This document shows, in pieces, positions 59,774 through 64,000 of a stretch of DNA of 64,000 bases; position 1 is the stretch's first letter; each line of letters starts with the position of its first letter. The notes beneath the pieces are model-generated. The model had not been told where the DNA came from. It did no database searches and saw only the letters and a program-made list of their open reading frames with translations. Position numbers and translations under genes: made by a program. Source of the stretch: Acinetobacter sp. SAAs474 (GTDB lineage: Bacteria > Pseudomonadota > Gammaproteobacteria > Pseudomonadales > Moraxellaceae); contig NZ_CP127915.1 in assembly GCF_032823475.1 (NCBI RefSeq), forward strand, positions 3,162,001-3,226,000, written 5' to 3'.

Positions 59774-60493
59774 TTACATATTGGTATCTTTCATGGCTGG
59801 CATTAAAATTTCTTTAACACAGCTTGCATTAGAAGTAGAAATAATAAACTTAATAGCTTGAATCACATCTGCTAAGGGAATTAGAGTGTGTTCTGTTTCT
59901 TTTAAAACATGATCTACAGGTATTTCTATGTCGTACTCTGTCGCGAGATATCCTAAATTTAAGATTGTTACCCCTATTAAATCATGACGTAATAGTTCTC
60001 TTAAGGATTCAGCAATACCTCGTAATGCAAATTTTGTCGCTGAAAATATAAGTTCTTTTCCGTTATGATTTTCTACCCCCCACGTAGAACCAATAAGAAT
60101 GACTTTAGCATTACGTGATACTTTTAAATTTTGAATTAAGGTTTGAAGTGATTGTATACAAGTTGTGATATTGGTGCTGATCATTTGATTAATTTCAAAT
60201 GAGGATATCTTTTCAAAATCATAACTTTCTGTGAAAGCAGTTGTTTCCCAAATACCAACGTTATAGATCAAAACATCTACTTTTTTATCAGTGATGATCT
60301 CTTTGATTTTATGAACTGCAGTTTCACTGGAGGATAAATCTGCTTCAATCCAGTGTAAATTATCCATCTGAATAGGAGCAGATCGAGATACGCCATAAAT
60401 AATATCATGCGCTTCAGGTATGGATTGAATAATCGCTTTACCAAGCCCTTTACTTACACCATAAATTAAAAAATTCTTGCTTAAAGGATTCAT
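59774..60493 (-). CDS. Short-chain dehydrogenase/reductase-fold protein lacking the catalytic tyrosine
   Basis: 239 residues. The nucleotide loop is YGVSKGLGKA (G12-G18 pattern). Also present are a variant of NNAG (YNVG, 77-80) and catalytic serine S136 (LIGST). The YxxxK motif reads F150SATK154, so the tyrosine is phenylalanine while the lysine is kept. Substrate unknown. Normal catalysis would be impaired, and a binding or regulatory role is possible. It is the last gene of the minus-strand accessory run. Confidence 0.85.
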   Translation of the reverse strand: MNPLSKNFLIYGVSKGLGKAIIQSIPEAHDIIYGVSRSAPIQMDNLHWIEADLSSSETAVHKIKEIITDKKVDVLIYNVGIWETTAFTESYDFEKISSFEINQMISTNITTCIQSLQTLIQNLKVSRNAKVILIGSTWGVENHNGKELIFSATKFALRGIAESLRELLRHDLIGVTILNLGYLATEYDIEIPVDHVLKETEHTLIPLADVIQAIKFIISTSNASCVKEILMPAMKDTNM

Positions 60494-60652
60494 AGATTCA
60501 TATCGTCAAAATTAATTTTAGAAAGTATTACCGATTAGCATGATACTTTATTTCTGTGGTTGCTATGCTCATCGATGAAATCGATAATACAACTAAGTAT
60601 TAGTATTTTTTAATATTTTTCCACCCACTCTTGATTAAATTGATCAAAAAAT

Positions 60653-60847
60653 TTATTGAGTTGGTTCTATTTTTTTAAATTCTGGAGGACTTTTACATTT
60701 TTTCAAATATGTCTTTTGTTCATCTGCTGTTAAATATTTAAAATTATCTGGGTGTATTGCACAGTCTTGGTAATAATAATCACTTAAAATTGAACAACCA
60801 GATAAAATACTCATCGACAATACAACAATATATTTAACATTTTTCAT
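60653..60847 (-). CDS. Small lipoprotein, unknown
   Basis: 64 residues. The lipobox ILSGC is at 15-19, then a short mature chain with two further cysteines (YYQDCAIHPD, LKKCKSPPEF). AAGGA is 8 bases before the ATG. It lies 14 bases after the next lipoprotein gene on the same strand. It resembles the small Cys-containing lipoproteins to its right, and an immunity role is a guess. Confidence 0.65.
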   Translation of the reverse strand: MKNVKYIVVLSMSILSGCSILSDYYYQDCAIHPDNFKYLTADEQKTYLKKCKSPPEFKKIEPTQ

Positions 60848-60861
60848 TATTATTTTCCTTA

Positions 60862-61290
60862 TTAAAGTATAGGTATATCAAATACTGATTGGCAACCTGG
60901 CATTTTTTTACTTTCACCAAAACAAACTGTTGGATGATTTCTTTTTATGCCACGAGGATAAAACTTAAAACCATGATCTAAATAACAGTTTTCACGAATT
61001 TTAGAAATATTCTTACTATTTTCACTTGTCAAATTTTTAATAATATTTTTTTGCTTTTCCAAAGAAATTTCACTAAATTTTTCAACAGCTATTACCGAAT
61101 TTATAGAATAATCAGAACAATTAAGTGATATTTTTTCTGCCTCAGATTTAGATAAAATAGGATGTACCCATAACTCATCATAAGGTGCATAATCATTATT
61201 CCACCAATTTCCTGTTGCAAATAACACTCCACAACCAGTCAAGGATGTGTTTAATAGCAAAATAAATATAAAATTAATAAGATTTTTCAT
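60862..61290 (-). CDS. Lipoprotein, unknown
   Basis: 142 residues. The lipobox SLTGC is at 16-20, and the mature domain contains four further cysteines (LNCSDY, ENCYLDHGF, TVCFGES, PGCQSV). No family recognised. It starts a pair with the 64-residue lipoprotein gene. In its setting among toxin-like remnants it may be an immunity protein that has lost its toxin. Confidence 0.65.
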   Translation of the reverse strand: MKNLINFIFILLLNTSLTGCGVLFATGNWWNNDYAPYDELWVHPILSKSEAEKISLNCSDYSINSVIAVEKFSEISLEKQKNIIKNLTSENSKNISKIRENCYLDHGFKFYPRGIKRNHPTVCFGESKKMPGCQSVFDIPIL

Positions 61291-61354
61291 TAAAATATTT
61301 CTCCTCTGCCCCTTTTACATTAGGTCTAATTAATATTGGTGCTGATTTATTAAC

Positions 61355-61590
61355 ATGCAGACAATGCAGTTTACTGCGTCAGATGAATATCACTTAAGAC
61401 AACGTAACAAGATAGAAACTTTATTCAACTTATTGAAAGGGCAATACAATTTGGTCACGAGTAAAGTACGTAGTATTCATGGATTTCTAAGTGGAATTTA
61501 TGCCTCGTTATGTGCATATCAATTCACTCATTTAAATAAGCTAACAATTCAAATTATGAAGTCATCGGCTTAAGCAGGATTCGGGTTATT
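61355..61590 (+). mobile_element. 3' remnant of an IS982-like insertion sequence
   Basis: The open frame 61355-61573 reads LRQRNKIETLFNLLKGQYNL, then RSIHGFLSGIYASLCAYQF, and ends in IMKSSA. This is the C-terminus of an IS982-type transposase. The element end GCAGGATTCGGGTTA follows the stop (its complement begins AACCC, as IS982-type ends do). The rest of the element is missing. A second, more decayed copy is at 55660-55788. Confidence 0.7.
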
Positions 61591-61625
61591 ATTACTCTCG
61601 ATGTATTCTCAAATTCGTATCATGA

Positions 61626-61991
61626 TTACTGCACTGGCAAATCACAATATTTAGTTTTCAAAACCTCTAATTGTTTTAGTCTATTTTCATAAGATAAAAT
61701 GCCATTATTTAAATCTGTATTCGAAACATAATCTGCTGTGTCTGTTCCTAGCGATAAAACTGAGGCAATTCCAGAAAGTACGTTCGCTGATGTATTTAGG
61801 CTTTTACTTTTTTTATAATGTGCTAAAGCCGTTTGTGATTGTTCAATATTTTCCTGAATCACTTTACAGTCACTCATACTATTTAAATCACTTATATCTG
61901 CTTTATAAATCGGGTTAACAGGTGCCAAATTGGAATTTGTACTACAGGCAGCCAATAAAAAACTAGGTAGCAATATCATTAATTTATACAT
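61626..61991 (-). CDS. Lipoprotein, unknown
   Basis: 121 residues. The lipobox LLAAC is at 12-16. The mature part has a helix-rich region with one glycine-rich turn (NVLSGIASVLSLGTDTADYV) and two cysteines (SDCKVI, KYCDLPV). No family recognised. It lies 19 bases after the lipoprotein gene ending at 62011, apparently in one unit. Confidence 0.65.
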   Translation of the reverse strand: MYKLMILLPSFLLAACSTNSNLAPVNPIYKADISDLNSMSDCKVIQENIEQSQTALAHYKKSKSLNTSANVLSGIASVLSLGTDTADYVSNTDLNNGILSYENRLKQLEVLKTKYCDLPVQ

Positions 61992-62010
61992 TTTATCTAT
62001 TCCCTATAAC

Positions 62011-62376
62011 CTAATTACAAAACCCTGTCGGTTTTCCTTTCAAGGTGCAACTTTCATAATTACTTATAATATAACCCTTTTTTTTCATACAGTTATCTAT
62101 ACTAATACGCCTTGGTATAATATCTTCATCTTTCATATCTGGAAATTGCGCACTTAGATCAAGATTCCCAGCATTATAATTTCGTACCCCACATTCAAAT
62201 ACATCCCTTTTTCTCTGTTCTACATCTGTATGACCTATACTTTCTTTCTTTTGGTATGCCTGAATTACTTTATAACCGTTATAAGTATCCGGATTATATT
62301 TAGGAACCACACGTATTGGAATACAGCTTGCTAAAAGCAATGTAGATAATAGACAAATTATATTGACTAACTTCAT
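62011..62376 (-). CDS. Lipoprotein, probable immunity-type partner of the upstream module
   Basis: 121 residues. The lipobox LLASC is at 14-18. The mature part has five cysteines (FECGVRN, DNCMKKKGY, ESCTLKG, GFCN). The ENC/DNC-MKKKGY segment is also found at the end of the frameshifted lipoprotein at 62999-63243, so they belong to one family. Its ATG overlaps the stop of the toxin-like gene as ATGA, the usual arrangement of a toxin and its immunity gene. Confidence 0.7.
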   Translation of the reverse strand: MKLVNIICLLSTLLLASCIPIRVVPKYNPDTYNGYKVIQAYQKKESIGHTDVEQRKRDVFECGVRNYNAGNLDLSAQFPDMKDEDIIPRRISIDNCMKKKGYIISNYESCTLKGKPTGFCN

Positions 62377-62744
62377 TTCCCTAATCCTATTATTAGCTGT
62401 AGAACATCTGGTGAAACTAGATCTGCTAACGCAAAGGGTGCTGATACAGGTATAGCAACAACTGTCGTTATGCGAGAGGCTTTATTTTCAAACTCTGTTC
62501 GATTTGTTGAAGTATTTCCATCTTTTCCATACCACCCCCATATTTGTCCACCCAATAAATCATGAGTACCTGCAAAGGATTCAATTAAGAAATCTACAAA
62601 GCCCCCATTTTTATAAGGGATACCTCCTAAAGTTCCTCCAATCATTTGCGATCCACCTGTTAGACCAGACATTTTGTCATATGGAGAGTCTTTTGTTTTA
62701 TCCTTTAATATAGTGTCAAATACAATTTTTTTATTATAAATCAT
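62373..62744 (-). CDS. Orphan exoprotein C-terminal module (FhaB/CdiA-like)
   Basis: 123 residues from the ATG at 62744, which has AGAGG nine bases upstream. The sequence GLTGGSQMIGGTLGGIPYK, then ESFAGTHDLLGGQIWGWYG and PVSAPFALADLVSPDVLQL resembles the C-terminal region of filamentous-haemagglutinin-type toxins. No signal peptide or two-partner secretion domain is present, so it is either a displaced toxin tail or a decayed one. A frame extends upstream to 62867, but without a better start. Confidence 0.6.
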   Translation of the reverse strand: MIYNKKIVFDTILKDKTKDSPYDKMSGLTGGSQMIGGTLGGIPYKNGGFVDFLIESFAGTHDLLGGQIWGWYGKDGNTSTNRTEFENKASRITTVVAIPVSAPFALADLVSPDVLQLIIGLGK

Positions 62745-62998
62745 TACAATAACCTCTTTCAGGAATACACTTATCATGTACCCTATGCCAATCTTTATTA
62801 TCTCCGAAAGCTGATTGAACAAGAAAATATTTACTGGCAAAATGTAAGCACTCTCTATTATCAGCACCTTCTCTTTCAGTATATAAACCCATCACTCCAA
62901 AATCGAACTAATAGACTATTATCTATCGTTTGTTGTACAGCCAAATAGTAGAATTGGAGTAAGAAATACTACTATTTTAAAATGGGTTAATTTTATAG
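62734..62998 (-). pseudogene. Decayed copy of the frameshifted lipoprotein gene
   Basis: The start ATG has become ATA. Signal peptide and lipobox remain readable (KLTHFKIVVFL, then LLFGC). A stop and frameshifts follow, then a clean 50-residue tail (LYTEREGADNRECLHFASKY, then DKCIPERGYCNDL). The end overlaps the start of the toxin-like module. It is a direct-repeat neighbour of the gene at 62999-63243. Confidence 0.7.
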
Positions 62999-63240
62999 TT
63001 AATAACCTTTCTTTTTCATGCAATTCTCATAATAATTAAGCCATACACTATCTACTGGTTTTAAATTAGGATACTTTTCATTTGCCTCACCTGAACAACT
63101 TTGCCCATCATCTATTTTTTTTCATTATAAATAAAACCATCATTCAAAAATCGAACTAAGTTGTTATCACTAGCATTTGTTGTACAACCAAATAGTAGAA
63201 TTGAAGTAAGAAATATTACTATTTTAAAATGGGTCAACTT
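62876..63240. repeat. Tandem direct repeat of about 110 bases
   Basis: Segments 62880-62993 and 63129-63237 match at roughly 85 percent by eye. Both cover the 5' part of the small lipoprotein gene, showing a local duplication. Confidence 0.75.
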
Positions 63241-63243
63241 CAT
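62999..63243 (-). pseudogene. Lipoprotein gene broken by a frameshift at an A8 run
   Basis: Good ribosome site (AGGAG) and ATG at 63243. It reads MKLTHFKIVIFL, lipobox LLFGC, then NNLVRFLNDGFIYNEK, and meets a stop right after eight A residues (63115-63122). One extra A restores KIDDGQSCSGEANEKY through YYENCMKKKGY and a TAA at 62999. The restored protein would have about 81 residues. The frameshift may be real decay, a phase-variable tract or a sequencing error. Confidence 0.75.
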
Positions 63244-63271
63244 ATGTATTAGCTCCTATAAAAATGGACAT

Positions 63272-63400
63272 TTAATTTGCTAATTTTAGCGAACAAAATT
63301 CCCGAGGGAATCTATGTTCATTATTTTGTCTAGGATCAACAATATCTAGAAAAGGCTCGACATATTCAGCTCCTATAAAATCCAAATATAGCTGATCTAG
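63272..63400 (-). pseudogene. C-terminal fragment of an unidentified small protein
   Basis: About 40 codons with no start: DQLYLDFIGAEYVEPF, then DIVDPRQNNEHRFPREF, ending CSLKLAN and TAA. The residue pattern looks like genuine protein. It is probably the tail of a toxin or immunity gene lost by recombination in this cluster. Confidence 0.5.
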
Positions 63401-63427
63401 ACTTTAATGCGACAGAACCAGAAAATC

Positions 63428-63847
63428 TTAATTAATAGGTTCACATCCTATAGGCTCATAAATATAGAACGTAACTTTCCCTTCGCTTATTTTTTCTATT
63501 TTTTTCAATCGTATTGAAGATGTATAAAAACATTTATAATTTGAAGCAACATCTTTTCTATTATTGCTTTCAAATAAATATTGAGATTCATATCCATCAT
63601 CAAAATTTAATTTAATTATTTCTCTATATACATCTATTCCATTTTTATAAAATGTAATTTTTTCAAAGTCTTCATTTGAGGTAGATAGTTCTGCAGTGTC
63701 CCAATCAAAGTTTGTCAAACTTGAAAGTTTTATAATTGAAGACTGTTCTTTCATTAATAAATCACTATTAAATCGCCTTTCTATAACCAAGTAGTAAATA
63801 AGATATCCAACTATAATAAATAAAATAATAAATAATTTATTTTTCAT
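63428..63847 (-). CDS. Membrane-anchored immunity-like protein
   Basis: 139 residues from the ATG at 63847; an earlier in-frame start at 63865 is less likely. One N-terminal membrane helix (KLFIILFIIVGYLIYYLV), then a hydrophilic domain with two cysteines near the C-terminus (YKCFYTS, IGCEPIN). The start overlaps the upstream toxin-like reading frame by 11 bases. That overlap plus the membrane anchor fits an immunity protein against a membrane or periplasm-acting toxin. No family recognised. Confidence 0.65.
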   Translation of the reverse strand: MKNKLFIILFIIVGYLIYYLVIERRFNSDLLMKEQSSIIKLSSLTNFDWDTAELSTSNEDFEKITFYKNGIDVYREIIKLNFDDGYESQYLFESNNRKDVASNYKCFYTSSIRLKKIEKISEGKVTFYIYEPIGCEPIN

Positions 63848-64000
63848 TATATCGCGTCCCCCCAATAGTAAGTGGGAAATTAGCGTTTTCCTTTAAAATT
63901 TGACGTTTTTTCTGAACTGTAGATCCTGCACCTGTTTGATCTAAGTTTTTTAAATTTTTATTCGAAATTTCATAAAGTTCCGTATTTAATTTTACTCTCT
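63837..64000 (-). CDS. C-terminal end of a larger protein, probably a polymorphic toxin (start outside window)
   Basis: Read directly from the minus strand: 53 residues (ELYEISNKNLKNLDQTGAGS, then KKRQILKENANFPLTIGG and TRYNEK) before TAA at 63837-63839. The frame is open to the window edge. Overlap with an immunity-like gene, and the run of toxin-like and lipoprotein remnants beyond it, suggest the tip of a CdiA/FhaB-type exoprotein. The toxin class is not identifiable. Confidence 0.55.
   Translation of the reverse strand, partial: RVKLNTELYEISNKNLKNLDQTGAGSTVQKKRQILKENANFPLTIGGTRYNEK

Noticed and set aside
62876..63240. CRISPR-like repeat array
   Set aside because: There are only two long copies with coding content and no spacer structure; it is a gene duplication.

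Overview
The window is a chromosomal segment of an Acinetobacter-like gammaproteobacterium. The evidence is the low-GC, A+T-rich intergenic DNA, the order proS / dcd / LysE-type exporter / apbC / metG, a complete hut operon with a split pqiAABC operon nearby, and protein sequences typical of that genus. No tRNA, rRNA or CRISPR array was seen.

Layout. 1-2.9 kb: an RbbA-like ABC exporter and its HlyD adaptor, cut by the window edge. 3.4-12 kb: housekeeping genes (proS, dcd, apbC, metG) with a LysE-family exporter, a LEA-like hydrophilic protein and a tnpA relic. 12-17.6 kb: membrane and envelope genes (PAP2 phosphatase, small kinase, cation antiporter, gltS, DedA). The antiporter is preceded by a yybP-ykoY-type manganese riboswitch. 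18.3-23.7 kb: a sigma-54 regulon in which an activator faces an operon of TSUP exporter, rhodanese, AhpD-like protein and methyltransferase. The methyltransferase has been split by a TnpB element. 23.8-27.7 kb: pqiA-pqiA-pqiB-pqiC. 28-29 kb: two small lipoproteins. 29.3-39.2 kb: hutC, hutUHTIG and gdhA, a route from histidine to glutamate to 2-oxoglutarate. 39.9-49.8 kb: ammonium transporter, MocR regulator, amino acid permease, MFS efflux pump, amidase and LuxR-type regulator.

50.4-55.5 kb is a catabolic group: class III PLP enzyme, AraC regulator, APH-fold kinase and Eat-type permease. It reads as a kinase plus phospho-lyase route for ethanolamine or a similar amino alcohol. An unpaired NarL-type histidine kinase (55.9-57.8 kb) and an outer-membrane barrel follow.

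58.9-64 kb is an accessory graveyard. On the minus strand it holds the end of a probable polymorphic toxin, an overlapping immunity-like gene, a run of small lipoproteins (two of them frameshifted copies of each other), a second toxin-like C-terminal module coupled to a lipoprotein, and relics of IS982-like and IS200/IS605-type elements.

The points most worth following are the TnpB whose RuvC-II glutamate is missing while another glutamate lies 44 residues on, its insertion into a sigma-54 operon, the manganese riboswitch, the kinase/phospho-lyase cluster and the toxin/immunity remnants at the right edge. All names rest on reading motifs and recalling families; no search was run.
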